DNA of 64,000 nt from Pseudooceanicola sp050897975 (lineage in GTDB: Bacteria > Pseudomonadota > Alphaproteobacteria > Rhodobacterales > Rhodobacteraceae): contig NZ_JBPAXY010000005.1 of the NCBI RefSeq assembly GCF_050897975.1, positions 1 through 64,000 on the forward strand, in the 5' to 3' direction. How positions within the stretch are numbered: the first letter of the stretch is position 1; the number at the start of each line of letters is the position of its first letter. The notes under the pieces were generated by a model, which was not told the origin of the DNA, ran no database searches, and saw nothing but the letters and a program-made list of their open reading frames with translations. This document shows positions 48,210 to 57,731 of this stretch, in pieces. A program made the translations under genes and the position numbers.

Positions 48210-50864
48210 TTACGCTTCCAATACGGCGCGGCCTGCGGCCAGCGCCTCATCCGCACCGGCAAAGTCCTTGCCGCCGCCCTGGGCCATGTCGGGGCGGCCA
48301 CCGCCGCCCTTGCCGCCCACGGCCGGCACGGCGGCCTTCAGCACATCCACCGCCGAGACCGTGCCGGTCAGGTCGTCGGTGACGCCGCAGGCCACGGCGA
48401 CCTTGCCGTCTTCCTCGGCCACCAGCAGCACCACGCCAGAGCCGATGCGCTGTTTGTGGGCGTCGATCAGGGCGCGCAGATCCTTGCCCGAGACCCCTTG
48501 CAGGGCCTGGCCCAGGAACTTGACGCCGTTGACCACCTCGGCCTCGGCACCACCGCCCGAACCGCCGCCGCCCATGGCGATCTCGCGCTTCAGCTGGGCC
48601 ACTTCGTTTTCCAGCCGCTTGCGGTCGTCCATCAGCGCCTTGACGCGGTCCACCGCCTCGGGGCCTTGCGCCTTCAGCATCCCTTCGATCGACGACAGGG
48701 TCAGGTCGCGGCCACGCAGTTCCGCCAGGGCCGCGGCGCCGGTCAGCGCCTCGATCCGGCGCACGCCGGCCGAGCTGGCGCTTTCCCCCGTCAAGGCAAA
48801 GGCGCCGATGTCGCCGGTGCGGGTGACATGGGTGCCGCCGCAAAGCTCGATCGACCAGGTGTCGCCCTTGGGGCCCTTTCCGGTGGCGGCCTGGCCCATC
48901 GAGACCACGCGCACCTCATCCCCGTATTTCTCGCCGAACAGCGCCTGGGCACCGATGGCGCGGGCGTCGTCGGGGGTCATGATCCGGGTCTCGACGGCGG
49001 TGTTCTGACGGATGAAATCGTTCACCTCCCGCTCGACCTGGGCCAGTTGCTCGGCGGTCATGGCATGGCCATGGCTGAAGTCGAAGCGCAGGCGGTCCGG
49101 CGCGTTGAGCGAGCCGCGCTGTGCCACATGTTCACCAAGCGCCTCGCGCAGGGCCTCGTGCAGCAGGTGGGTGGCCGAGTGGTTGGCGCGGATCTTCGAG
49201 CGGCGGTCGTGGTCGACTTCCAGCACGGCGGCCTCGCCCTTCTTGACGCTGCCCTCGGTCACCTCGCCCATGTGCAGGAAGACGCCCGCCACCTTCTTGG
49301 TGTCAGTGATGCGAACCTTGCCGCCCTCGGTGCGGATCTCGCCGGTGTCGCCCACCTGGCCACCGCTTTCGCCGTAGAAGGGCGTCTGGTTCAGCACCAG
49401 GGTCACGGCGCCGCCGCTGGCGACGCTGTCGACCTGGGCGCCGTCCTGCACCAGGGCGATGATCTGCCCCTCGGCGGTTTCGGTGTCATAACCCAGGAAA
49501 TCGGTGGCACCGTGGGTTTCGGCAATGTCGAACCAGACCGCCTGGTCGGCGGCCTCGCCGGTGCCGGCCCAGGCGGCGCGGGCCTTGGCCTTCTGCTCGG
49601 CCATGGCGGCGTCAAACCCGTCGGTATCCACCGCCCGGCCCTTCTCGCGCAGGGCGTCCTGCGTCAAGTCCAGCGGGAAACCGTAGGTGTCGTAAAGCTT
49701 GAAGGCCGCGGCGCCCGGCAGCTCGGCGCCCTCGGGCAGGTCCGACAGTTCCTCGTCCAGAAGTTTCAGACCGCGATCCAGGGTCTGCTTGAAGCGGGTT
49801 TCCTCCAGCTTCAGCGTCTCTTCGATCATCGGCTGGGCCTGGCGCAGCTCGGGATAGGCCTCGCCCATCTGGCGCACCAGTTCCGGCACCAGGCGGTACA
49901 TCAGCGGATCCTGGCTGCCCAGCAGATGCGCATGGCGCGCAGCACGGCGCAGGATGCGGCGCAGCACGTAGCCGCGCCCGTCGTTCGAGGGCATCACGCC
50001 ATCGGCGATCAGGAAGGAGGTCGAGCGCAGGTGGTCGGCGATCACCCGGTGATGGGTCTTGCCCGGCCCGTCGGGCTCGGTGCTGGTCGCATGGGCCGAG
50101 GCCTCGATCAGCGCCCGCATCAGGTCGGTGCCGTAGTTGTCGTTGGTGCCCTGCAGCAGGGCCGCCACCCGTTCGATGCCCATGCCGGTGTCGATCGACT
50201 GCATGTCCAGCGCCCGCATCGAGCCGTCCTCGAACTGTTCGTTCTGCATGAAGACGACGTTCCAGATCTCGATGAACCGGTCGCCGTCCTCTTCGGGGCT
50301 GCCCGGAGGGCCGCCCCAGAACTTCTCGCCATGGTCGAAGAAGATCTCGGTGCAGGGGCCGCAGGGGCCGGTCGGCCCCATCTGCCAGAAGTTGTCGGAG
50401 GTGGCGATGCGGATGATGCGGCTTTCGGGCACGCCGATCTTCTTCCACAGCTCATAGGCCTCGTCATCGGTGTGATAAACGGTGGTGTAAAGACGCTCGG
50501 GCGAGATGTCGAAATGCTTGGTCACCAGGTCCCAGGCAAAGGGGATCGCCTCGGCCTTGAAATAGTCGCCGAAGCTGAAGTTGCCCAGCATTTCAAAGAA
50601 GGTGTGGTGGCGCGCGGTATAGCCGACGTTGTCGAGGTCGTTGTGCTTGCCGCCCGCCCGCACGCATTTCTGCGCGGTGGTAGCCCGGGTGTAATCGCGA
50701 TGTTCGACCCCGGTGAAGCAGTTCTTGAACTGCACCATGCCCGAGTTGGCGAACATCAGCGTCGGGTCGTTGCGCGGAACCAGCGGCGAGGAAGGGACAA
50801 TCGTATGTCCCTGCTTCTCGAAGTAGTTCAGGAAGGTCGAGCGGATCTCGTTCAGCGTCTTCAT
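48210..50864 (-). CDS. alaS: Alanyl-tRNA synthetase
   Basis: AlaS charges tRNA-Ala. The 884-residue protein has the class II catalytic core (MKTLNEIRSTFLNYFEKQGH, NSGMVQFKNCFTG), the tRNA-recognition helices, the editing domain with its zinc ligands (HSATHLLHEALRE and CGGTHV) and the C-terminal Gly-rich oligomerisation domain (VGGKGGGGRPDMAQGGG). It is complete and normal in length. Confidence 0.98.
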   Translation of the reverse strand: MKTLNEIRSTFLNYFEKQGHTIVPSSPLVPRNDPTLMFANSGMVQFKNCFTGVEHRDYTRATTAQKCVRAGGKHNDLDNVGYTARHHTFFEMLGNFSFGDYFKAEAIPFAWDLVTKHFDISPERLYTTVYHTDDEAYELWKKIGVPESRIIRIATSDNFWQMGPTGPCGPCTEIFFDHGEKFWGGPPGSPEEDGDRFIEIWNVVFMQNEQFEDGSMRALDMQSIDTGMGIERVAALLQGTNDNYGTDLMRALIEASAHATSTEPDGPGKTHHRVIADHLRSTSFLIADGVMPSNDGRGYVLRRILRRAARHAHLLGSQDPLMYRLVPELVRQMGEAYPELRQAQPMIEETLKLEETRFKQTLDRGLKLLDEELSDLPEGAELPGAAAFKLYDTYGFPLDLTQDALREKGRAVDTDGFDAAMAEQKAKARAAWAGTGEAADQAVWFDIAETHGATDFLGYDTETAEGQIIALVQDGAQVDSVASGGAVTLVLNQTPFYGESGGQVGDTGEIRTEGGKVRITDTKKVAGVFLHMGEVTEGSVKKGEAAVLEVDHDRRSKIRANHSATHLLHEALREALGEHVAQRGSLNAPDRLRFDFSHGHAMTAEQLAQVEREVNDFIRQNTAVETRIMTPDDARAIGAQALFGEKYGDEVRVVSMGQAATGKGPKGDTWSIELCGGTHVTRTGDIGAFALTGESASSAGVRRIEALTGAAALAELRGRDLTLSSIEGMLKAQGPEAVDRVKALMDDRKRLENEVAQLKREIAMGGGGSGGGAEAEVVNGVKFLGQALQGVSGKDLRALIDAHKQRIGSGVVLLVAEEDGKVAVACGVTDDLTGTVSAVDVLKAAVPAVGGKGGGGRPDMAQGGGKDFAGADEALAAGRAVLEA

Positions 50865-51018
50865 TCTTGGCGGCCCTTGTCCCGGTTGCCTGACGGTCCC
50901 GTCGATTTAACGGGCGGCGCGGGCAGTGTCTACCGCCCCCGGGGTCCGGGGCCGGATTTGACGCGCCCCCGCGACAGGCGGCGCGCCGAACCCGGGCCAA
51001 AGACGGGCCGGTCCAGGG

Positions 51019-51558
51019 TCAGTAGACGTAGACCTGGTAGTCGTAGAGGGTCAGTTCCTGACCGCCATAGCCGATGTTGCAGCCGCCGGTGCGCGCGCCG
51101 ATCTTGCCCGGTTGATAGCCGCCGTTGTGGGGCGCCAGGCAGAGGAACAGCGGCGTCATGTCCGCCTCGCTGCCGAAGGCCCAGGCATTGTCCGGGATGG
51201 CGCCGGGATAGGCGGGCGCGGCCCAATAGCCCGGGTTGTTCACCAGCACATCGTAGCGCTCGGCGGTGTATTCCTGGCCACCATAGCCGAAATTGCACCC
51301 CGAGAAGCCCGGGCGCACCTTGCCCAGATGGCGCCCGTTGAAGGCCCCCGCGACGCAGACGTAAAGGAATTCGCCATTGCCCTCCTGCCCCTGGGCATAG
51401 GTGCCATCGGGCACCGCGCCGTTCTGCGCCGGGATCCAGACCGGCCCGCCCTGAACCGGCAGGATCCGCTCGGGCCCGGCGCCGGGCTGCTCTGCCACAC
51501 CGGCCACGGCCAGAACCGTTCCGACCAGCACGCTGGCCATGCTTGCAATCACAGTCAT
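51019..51558 (-). CDS. Exported DM9-repeat (DUF3421) protein
   Basis: A 179-residue protein with a signal peptide (to about residue 21) and two DM9 repeats. Each repeat has a G-A-(V/I)-P start, an LYVC or LFLC strand, and the signature GCNFGYGGQEYT or GCNIGYGGQELT. DM9 proteins are best known from animals, where some act as mannose-binding lectins; bacterial members are little studied. A surface or periplasmic glycan-binding role is possible. ATG 51558 follows GGGGAGAG. It is monocistronic, with a palindrome in its upstream region. Confidence 0.82.
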   Translation of the reverse strand: MTVIASMASVLVGTVLAVAGVAEQPGAGPERILPVQGGPVWIPAQNGAVPDGTYAQGQEGNGEFLYVCVAGAFNGRHLGKVRPGFSGCNFGYGGQEYTAERYDVLVNNPGYWAAPAYPGAIPDNAWAFGSEADMTPLFLCLAPHNGGYQPGKIGARTGGCNIGYGGQELTLYDYQVYVY

Positions 51559-51639
51559 TATCTCACTCTCCCCAATCCGGTGGGCGCGTCCCATGGCCCC
51601 CGATCTGGCCTTTCTATACGCCAGGCGCGGCTCGCCGCG

Positions 51640-51658
51640 GGTGACATTTCTTGTCACC
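51640..51658. promoter_or_regulatory. 19-bp palindrome upstream of the DM9 gene (possible operator)
   Basis: GGTGACATTTCTTGTCACC is a perfect 7-5-7 inverted repeat about 80 bases upstream of the DM9 protein start. Its size suits a dimeric regulator. The rest of 51559-51881 holds only the recA terminator. Confidence 0.5.
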
Positions 51659-51813
51659 TCCACCGCTTTTCGTCCCCTCAGGCCCGCGCCCTGCCCGCTT
51701 TGCGAGCGCGCCGCGCCGCCAGATGCGCAGAGACCAGCGCCAAAGCGGCAAGACCACGCCCCGTCATGACATGCCCCGCCGCCCCGGGATGCTCCAACAG
51801 CGCCCAGCCAAAC

Positions 51814-51841
51814 GAAAAGAGCGGCCCCCGGGGGCCGCTCT
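51814..51841 (-). terminator. Terminator of recA
   Basis: A perfect 24-base palindrome built on AGAGCGGCCCCC is followed on the minus strand by TTTTCG, 41 bases after the recA stop. Confidence 0.8.
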
Positions 51842-51881
51842 GTCCAATCCTCTGCGCGGGGCATGTCGGCCCGGGTGGGCC

Positions 51882-52958
51882 TCAGCCCTCCATCACGTCG
51901 CCATCGTCGTCCTCGGAGAAGTTCTCGCCGAACTCCAGCCCGTGGGCTGCGCGGATCTTGTCCTCGATCTCATAGGCGATATCGGGGTTTTCCTTCAGGA
52001 AGGTCTTGGCGTTCTCACGCCCCTGCCCGATCCGCTCGTCGCCGTAGCTGTACCAGCTGCCCGATTTCTCGACCACGCCGGCCTTCACGCCCATGTCGAT
52101 CAGCTCGCCGGTCTTCGAGATGCCTTCGCCATACATGATGTCGAATTCCACCTGCTTGAAGGGCGGCGCCACCTTGTTCTTCACCACCTTGACGCGGGTC
52201 GAGTTGCCGACCACCTCGTCACGGTCCTTAATGGCGCCGATACGGCGGATGTCCATGCGGACCGAGCTGTAGAACTTCAGCGCGTTACCGCCCGTCGTGG
52301 TCTCGGGACTGCCGAACATCACGCCGATCTTCATGCGGATCTGGTTGATGAAGATCACCGTGCACTTGGTGCGGCTGATCGAGCCGGTCAGCTTGCGCAT
52401 CGCCTGGGACATCAGACGGGCGTGCACCCCGACCGAGCTGTCGCCCATGTCGCCTTCCAGTTCCGACTTGGGCGTCAGGGCCGCGACCGAGTCGACGATG
52501 ACCATGCTGACCGCGCCCGAACGCACCAGCGTATCGGTGATCTCCAGCGCCTGTTCGCCGGTGTCGGGCTGCGAGATCAGCAGCTCGTCCAGGTCGACGC
52601 CCAGCTTGCGGGCATAGCCCGGGTCCAGCGCATGTTCGGCGTCGACGAAGGCGCAGACGCCGCCCTTTTTCTGTTCCTCTGCCACGCAATGCAGCGTCAG
52701 CGTGGTCTTGCCCGAGCTTTCGGGCCCGTAGATCTCGACGATGCGCCCCTTGGGCACGCCGCCGATGCCAAGCGCGATATCAAGGCCCAGCGAACCGGTC
52801 GAGGTGGCCTCGATCTCCTGGATGGCATCCTTGCCCCCCAGCTTCATGATCGAACCCTTGCCGAACTGACGCTCGATCTGGGACAGCGCCGAATCCAGCG
52901 CCTTCTGCTTGTTGGGGTCTTTTTTGGAGTTCATGGAGAGTAGATCTGCCGTTGCCAT
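51882..52958 (-). CDS. recA: Recombinase RecA
   Basis: RecA drives homologous recombination and triggers LexA autocleavage in the SOS response. The 358-residue protein has Walker A GPESSGKTTL near 76-85, the LexA/DNA-contact loops MGDSSVGVHARLMSQAMRK and FGSPETTTGGNALKFYSS, and an acidic C-terminal tail, EDDDGDVMEG. An SOS box lies 51 bases upstream of the start, so it is LexA-controlled. Confidence 0.98.
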   Translation of the reverse strand: MATADLLSMNSKKDPNKQKALDSALSQIERQFGKGSIMKLGGKDAIQEIEATSTGSLGLDIALGIGGVPKGRIVEIYGPESSGKTTLTLHCVAEEQKKGGVCAFVDAEHALDPGYARKLGVDLDELLISQPDTGEQALEITDTLVRSGAVSMVIVDSVAALTPKSELEGDMGDSSVGVHARLMSQAMRKLTGSISRTKCTVIFINQIRMKIGVMFGSPETTTGGNALKFYSSVRMDIRRIGAIKDRDEVVGNSTRVKVVKNKVAPPFKQVEFDIMYGEGISKTGELIDMGVKAGVVEKSGSWYSYGDERIGQGRENAKTFLKENPDIAYEIEDKIRAAHGLEFGENFSEDDDGDVMEG

Positions 52959-53008
52959 TCTCTGCTTCCTTATTTCACACCCCGGTCAGGGCAGCAATGA
53001 GCGCTTAT

Positions 53009-53023
53009 GTTCGCTTCTTGTTC
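53009..53023. promoter_or_regulatory. LexA/SOS box upstream of recA
   Basis: GTTCGCTTCTTGTTC is an exact match to the alphaproteobacterial LexA site GTTC-N7-GTTC. It provides a local reference for the site in the prophage control region at 9670-9684. Confidence 0.85.
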
Positions 53024-53149
53024 CCGCTTGTATGGGGGCAAAAAGAGAACATTTCAATCAAATTCTTCAGGTTCCGACTTTGCGGAGCCAGGGTTAAAGA
53101 GTAGTTTACGGGCGCAAATACAGGGGTCGGGACGGCCAAGGGGGTTGAA

Positions 53150-53746
53150 ATGATGGTATTTTCCAAGGCCCGGCTGGTGTTCCTGTCGGTCCCCAAGACC
53201 GGAACAACCGCCTACGAATCCGCCCTGGGGCCCCTGGCCGATATCCTGGTGTCGAATCCGCCCGAGCTGAAGCACGCCCCGGTCTACCGCTACAACCGCT
53301 TCTTCCGGCCCATGCTGGAGAAGTTCGTGGGCGCGGATCTGGAGGTTCTGGCGGTGGTGCGCGAGCCGGTCTCCTGGCTCGGCTCCTGGTATCGGTTCCG
53401 GCAGCGACCCTTCATGGCGGGTAAGCCCAATGCGACCCATGAGCTGAGCTTCGACGAATTCGTCGAGGGTTATTGCAAGGGGCAGCGCCCGGGCTTTGCC
53501 AATGTCGGCAGCCAGGCGAAGTTCCTGGAACCGGCGGGCAACGGCACCTGCGCGACGAAGCTGTTTCGCTACGAGGATCAGGCCGGACTGCGCGCCTGGC
53601 TGGAAGAGCGGCTGGAAACCCGCATCGAGACCGCGCGCGAAAACGTCTCACCCGAGATGGAGCTGACCCTGTCGCCCGAGGTCGAGGCCAAGCTGCGCCG
53701 CAAGCACGCCGAAGAGTTCGCCCTTTACGATAGCATTCCCGCCTAG
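53150..53746 (+). CDS. Sulfotransferase-like protein
   Basis: A 198-residue protein with PAPS-binding signatures of sulfotransferases: LVFLSVPKTGTTAYESAL near 9-26 (5'-phosphosulfate loop) and VLAVVREPVSWLGSWYRF near 65-82 (3'-phosphate loop). It is shorter than most members. Relatives in Rhodobacterales are sometimes named gamma-glutamyl kinase, which the motifs do not support. The acceptor is unknown. It is divergent from recA. Confidence 0.8.
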   Translation: MMVFSKARLVFLSVPKTGTTAYESALGPLADILVSNPPELKHAPVYRYNRFFRPMLEKFVGADLEVLAVVREPVSWLGSWYRFRQRPFMAGKPNATHELSFDEFVEGYCKGQRPGFANVGSQAKFLEPAGNGTCATKLFRYEDQAGLRAWLEERLETRIETARENVSPEMELTLSPEVEAKLRRKHAEEFALYDSIPA

Positions 53747-53862
53747 GCCCGCCCCAGAGCCTTTGACGCTCGGACGGTCGCCCCCAGGGCGCGCGTCGGC
53801 AAAGGGGCCCCGTAGGGCGGGGTTCACCCCGCCATCCGCCCTCCTGTCATCCCCCTCCGCGC

Positions 53863-56433
53863 TCAGTCCTCGGCGGGTGGCGGCGGAGCTGCGCCGCCCT
53901 CTACCTCTTGCCCGTCGGCCGCAGCGCCGCCCGGCTCCGGCCCGCTCAGCTGGCGCTGCACCGTCTCGGTCAGCTCGGCCAGCGAGAAAGGTTTCGGCAG
54001 GAAGACAGAGCCGGGGATGCGGGCGGCGCTGTCGGCGAAACTGTCCTCGGCATAGCCCGAGACAAAGACCACCCGGGTGTCGGGCCGGGTTTTCAGCGCC
54101 GCGCGCACCCAGCTGGGCCCGTCAAGCCCGGGCATGATCACATCGGTGACGAAAATGTCGATCTCCTGCTCGGTCGCGGCCAGTACCTCCAGCGCCTGTT
54201 CGCCGCTGTCGGCCTCCAGCACGCTATAGCCGCGCAGGCGCAGGGCGCGGCTGGCGAAGGCGCGCACCGGGGCCTCGTCCTCGACCAGCAGCACGACGCC
54301 CTCGGCGCGGGTGGGCAGCGCCCGGGCGGGGGCCGGGGCGGCGGGGGCCTCGGGCCGGGCCTCGGCCTCGCGGGCGGGAAACAGCAGGGTGAAACAGGTC
54401 CCAGCCCCCGGCGTGCTGTCAACGAAGATATACCCGCCCGACTGCTTGATGATGCCATAGGCGGTGGACAGGCCCAGTCCCGTCCCCTCGCCCACCCGTT
54501 TGGTGGTGAAGAAGGGTTCGAACACCTTGGGCAGCTTGTCGGGCGGAATGCCATGGCCGGTGTCGCGCACCTGCACCTGAACGTAGTCCCCAGGCGCCAC
54601 CTTGGCGCGGTCGCGCCGCAGTTCCGATGCCAGGTGCAGCATCTGAGTGGCAATGCGGATCTCGCCGCCCTCGGGCATGGCGTCGCGGGCATTGACGACC
54701 AGGTTCATCAGCACCTGTTCCAACTGCCGCTTGTCGGCGCGGATCTGCGGCAGCAGCGGGTCATGGCTGAGCGACAGGGTCACCTTCTCGCCCACCAGGC
54801 GGTTCAGCAGATGGGTCAGGTCCGACAGGGTGTCGCGCAGGTCCAACGGTTCCGGGCGCAGGGTCTGCTTGCGCGAAAAGGCCAGCAGCTGGCCGACCAG
54901 CGACGCGGCGCGGTTGGCATTCTGGTTGATCTGGATGAGGTCAGCGTAATCGGGATCGCCCGGGTCGTGGCGCAGCAACAGCAGGTCGCAATGGCCAGTG
55001 ATCGCGGTCAGCAAGTTGTTGAAATCATGGGCCACGCCCCCGGCCAGTTGGCCGATGGCCTGCATCTTCTGGCTTTGCACGAACTGCGCCTCCAGCGTCT
55101 TCAGCTCGGTCGCGTCCGACAGCACGGCGATCAGCGCGGTCCGCCCCTCCAGCGGCACCGGTTTCACCGCCACCTGCACGAAGACCTCGATCTCGGAATG
55201 GGACAGGCGCAGGAATTCCGAATGGGGTTTCGCCGGCGCCTCGACCGTCTGGGCCGCCGCCTCGGCCAGCCATTCAGGGATCGAGCGGCCCAGCCCCTCC
55301 ATCAGGTCGCCCAGCACCAGGTCGGGGCGCGGGCCGATCGACAAGAGCTGACAGGCGGCGGCATTGGCCAGCTCGATCTCGCCGCTGACCGAAAGGCGCA
55401 GGATAGGCACCGGCAGGCTGTCGACCATCGACCAGATCAGCGCAGCCCCTGCCGCCTCGCCGCGCATCCCCTTGGCCTCCGCCCCCTCGGCCCCCGGGCC
55501 CTGCAAGGGCGACAGCACGGCGCGGGCCGCCGCCTCCGGCCCCTCGGCGGCACTGGCGGGCAATAGCAGCACCTCGCGCCGCCCGCCGACCCGGGGGGCC
55601 GAACGCAAGAGCCAGCGCTGCGGGCCACCGGCGGTGCGGATGGTCACCGGGCCCTCGCCCTCGGGCAGCCCCTCGGGGCCCGCGATCAGCAGGTCTTCGA
55701 GGTGGCGCACCCGCCCCCCCGCCAGGGCCCGGGCCGCGTCGTTCATGTAAAGCACCGCATTGCCGCGCCCCAGCGACAGCATCGGCAGGGCGCGCCCGGC
55801 GGCGGCGATGGTCTCGGCCCCGCCAAGGGCCGCCGCGCCCAGATCCTCGATCCGCCAGAGGAAGCGGCGCCCCAGCCCCGGCTTGTCGACTGCCAGGGCC
55901 TGCACGCTGAGACGCAGAAGGCCGCCGGGCACTACCAGATCCTCGCAGGCCCCGCCCGACGGGATCAGCCCCGCGCGCAGACGGCGCACCACCGCGGCGG
56001 GCTGGTCAAGGCGCAGCGCCAGCGCCGCCTCCAGCGTGGGCAGATCGGCGCCGCCGCGCCAGGCCTGGGCGGCGGCGTTGAGATACAGCACCTCGTTCTC
56101 GGCCCCGGCGATCAGCACCGGCGCCGGGTCGCGCGCCAGCACGGGTTCCAGGGGCAGGTTCGACAGAAGGTCAGAGGGCGCAGCCCCCGCCCCTTCGACC
56201 CCCGCCCCCTCGGCGCGCAGAAAGGCCTGCATCCCGCGCGCCGCCCCCAGCCCCGCCAAAAGCAGCGCCAGGGTCGCCCCGCTGAGGATCAGCGCCAGGC
56301 GCAGCACCGGGTCGGGCACCAGGGCGGCGGCGCAGACAAACAGCGCGCAAAGCCCGACCAGCAGCGGCACCCGTCGCCCCAGGGCGCGCCGTATCAGATC
56401 CAGCCGTCCGGTTGCCGCGCCGGTTTCGGTCAC
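53863..56433 (-). CDS. cckA: Hybrid histidine kinase CckA
   Basis: CckA heads the phosphorelay CckA-ChpT-CtrA. The 856-residue protein has two membrane segments at about 23-39 and 43-66, PAS-like sensing domains, the DHp helix with H469 in GQLAGGVAHDFNN, an ATPase domain with VLMNLVVNARDAMPEGG and GEGTGLGLSTAYGI, and a C-terminal receiver with the phosphoacceptor in FVTDVIMPGLDG. The motif set and membrane layout are those of CckA. ctrA, its final target, is disrupted 37 kb away. The PAS part is Ala-rich and divergent. Confidence 0.93.
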   Translation of the reverse strand: MTETGAATGRLDLIRRALGRRVPLLVGLCALFVCAAALVPDPVLRLALILSGATLALLLAGLGAARGMQAFLRAEGAGVEGAGAAPSDLLSNLPLEPVLARDPAPVLIAGAENEVLYLNAAAQAWRGGADLPTLEAALALRLDQPAAVVRRLRAGLIPSGGACEDLVVPGGLLRLSVQALAVDKPGLGRRFLWRIEDLGAAALGGAETIAAAGRALPMLSLGRGNAVLYMNDAARALAGGRVRHLEDLLIAGPEGLPEGEGPVTIRTAGGPQRWLLRSAPRVGGRREVLLLPASAAEGPEAAARAVLSPLQGPGAEGAEAKGMRGEAAGAALIWSMVDSLPVPILRLSVSGEIELANAAACQLLSIGPRPDLVLGDLMEGLGRSIPEWLAEAAAQTVEAPAKPHSEFLRLSHSEIEVFVQVAVKPVPLEGRTALIAVLSDATELKTLEAQFVQSQKMQAIGQLAGGVAHDFNNLLTAITGHCDLLLLRHDPGDPDYADLIQINQNANRAASLVGQLLAFSRKQTLRPEPLDLRDTLSDLTHLLNRLVGEKVTLSLSHDPLLPQIRADKRQLEQVLMNLVVNARDAMPEGGEIRIATQMLHLASELRRDRAKVAPGDYVQVQVRDTGHGIPPDKLPKVFEPFFTTKRVGEGTGLGLSTAYGIIKQSGGYIFVDSTPGAGTCFTLLFPAREAEARPEAPAAPAPARALPTRAEGVVLLVEDEAPVRAFASRALRLRGYSVLEADSGEQALEVLAATEQEIDIFVTDVIMPGLDGPSWVRAALKTRPDTRVVFVSGYAEDSFADSAARIPGSVFLPKPFSLAELTETVQRQLSGPEPGGAAADGQEVEGGAAPPPPAED

Positions 56434-56564
56434 AGCCCTCTCCTCGTTCCGCTCGCAAGCCGCGGCAGAGTGGACCGTCGAGGCTTAAACGATGGTTAAC
56501 GGGAGAAAGGCTAGCCCGGCGCGGCGGCAGAGAATACACGCCAGACGCGAACCATTACAGGACA

Positions 56565-57731
56565 TTAGTCGCGCAATAGTTGCGATACGTAGAACCCGTC
56601 GCCGCCGTCCAGGGGCGTCAGGCGGCGCTCGCTGTCCTGCCGCCAGCCCGGGGTGCGATCGAGGAAGGCCGCAACCTGGGCGCCGTTTTCGGCATCGAGC
56701 AGCGAACAGGTGGCATAGGCCAGCCGCCCGCCCGGGGCGACCAGCGGGGCGGCCTCGTCCAGGATCTGCGCCTGGATGCCCAGGATCTCGTCCAGCCGCG
56801 CGCGGGTCAGGCGCCACTTGCCCTCGGGCGCCCGGCGCCAGGCGCCGCTGCCGGAACAGGGTACATCGCAGAAGACCAGATCATAGGGTGCGTGATCGGC
56901 CAGCCGGTCGGTGTCGACCAGCGTCACCCGCAGCCCCGCGCGGCGGGCCCGGGCGGGCAGATCCTTCATCCGTTGCGGCGCGGCGTCATGGGCGTAGAGC
57001 TTCAGCTCGGCCCGGGCGCCCAGGGCCAGGGACTTGCCGCCGCCGCCCGCGCAATAGTCCAGCACCCGCATCCCGTCGGCCAGGGGCACCGCCTCGCAGA
57101 TGGCCTGGCTGCCCGCGTCCTGCATCTCGAACCGGCCGTCCTCGAAGGCCGCGGTGCGTTGCAGCTTGCGCGCGCCTTCCGTCACCTCCAGCGCGGCGGG
57201 GGCCAGGTCGACGGGATGGGCCAGGATGCCCTCGTCGGCCAACTCGGCCTGAAGGGCGCCACGGGTGGTGACGGCGCGATTGACCCGGATCTGCACCGGG
57301 GCGCGCGATCGCAGCACCTCGGCCACCGCGACCGCCTCCGCGCCCAGCGAAGCGGTGAAGTCGTCCCAGATCCAGCCGGGAATGTCGTGGCGCTGCGCCG
57401 GATCCTCGGGAAGCGCGCCCGCGGCCTGCTCCTCTTCCGTCAGCGGCGCGGGCGCGTGGCCCTCGCCGGTGAAGACCTCGGCCGGATCGCGCCCCTCGGC
57501 CCGCAGAAGGCCGATCATCACCCCGCGCCCGGTATCCGCACCGCCAAGCGCCGCGAAACTGGTCAGGCAGCGTAGCGCGTCAAAGACATGGTCGCGCACC
57601 GCCGCGCGGTCCTTGGACCCGGCGAAACGCGCATTCCGCGCCCAGGTGGTCAGGGCCTTCTCGGCCGCCTCGCCGCGCAGGACCAGGTCCAGGATCTCGG
57701 CGGCGGCCGCAATGCGGGCGGCGGGCTGCAT
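56565..57731 (-). CDS. rsmB: 16S rRNA m5C methyltransferase, RsmB family
   Basis: A 388-residue RNA methyltransferase of the RsmB/Nop2 group, which makes m5C967 in 16S rRNA. It has an N-terminal NusB-like domain (to about 150), the cofactor site LDYCAGGGGKSLALG and two catalytic cysteines, in VFCDVPCSGSGAWRR and AYATCSLLDAENG. Its start overlaps the stop of the upstream oxidase gene by one base (TGATG). The exact target base in this organism is inferred from the family. Confidence 0.9.
   Translation of the reverse strand: MQPAARIAAAAEILDLVLRGEAAEKALTTWARNARFAGSKDRAAVRDHVFDALRCLTSFAALGGADTGRGVMIGLLRAEGRDPAEVFTGEGHAPAPLTEEEQAAGALPEDPAQRHDIPGWIWDDFTASLGAEAVAVAEVLRSRAPVQIRVNRAVTTRGALQAELADEGILAHPVDLAPAALEVTEGARKLQRTAAFEDGRFEMQDAGSQAICEAVPLADGMRVLDYCAGGGGKSLALGARAELKLYAHDAAPQRMKDLPARARRAGLRVTLVDTDRLADHAPYDLVFCDVPCSGSGAWRRAPEGKWRLTRARLDEILGIQAQILDEAAPLVAPGGRLAYATCSLLDAENGAQVAAFLDRTPGWRQDSERRLTPLDGGDGFYVSQLLRD

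Noticed and set aside
48198..51341. 1047-codon plus-strand frame opposite alaS
   Set aside because: Its composition is that of an antisense frame in GC-rich DNA; alaS on the other strand has all family motifs.
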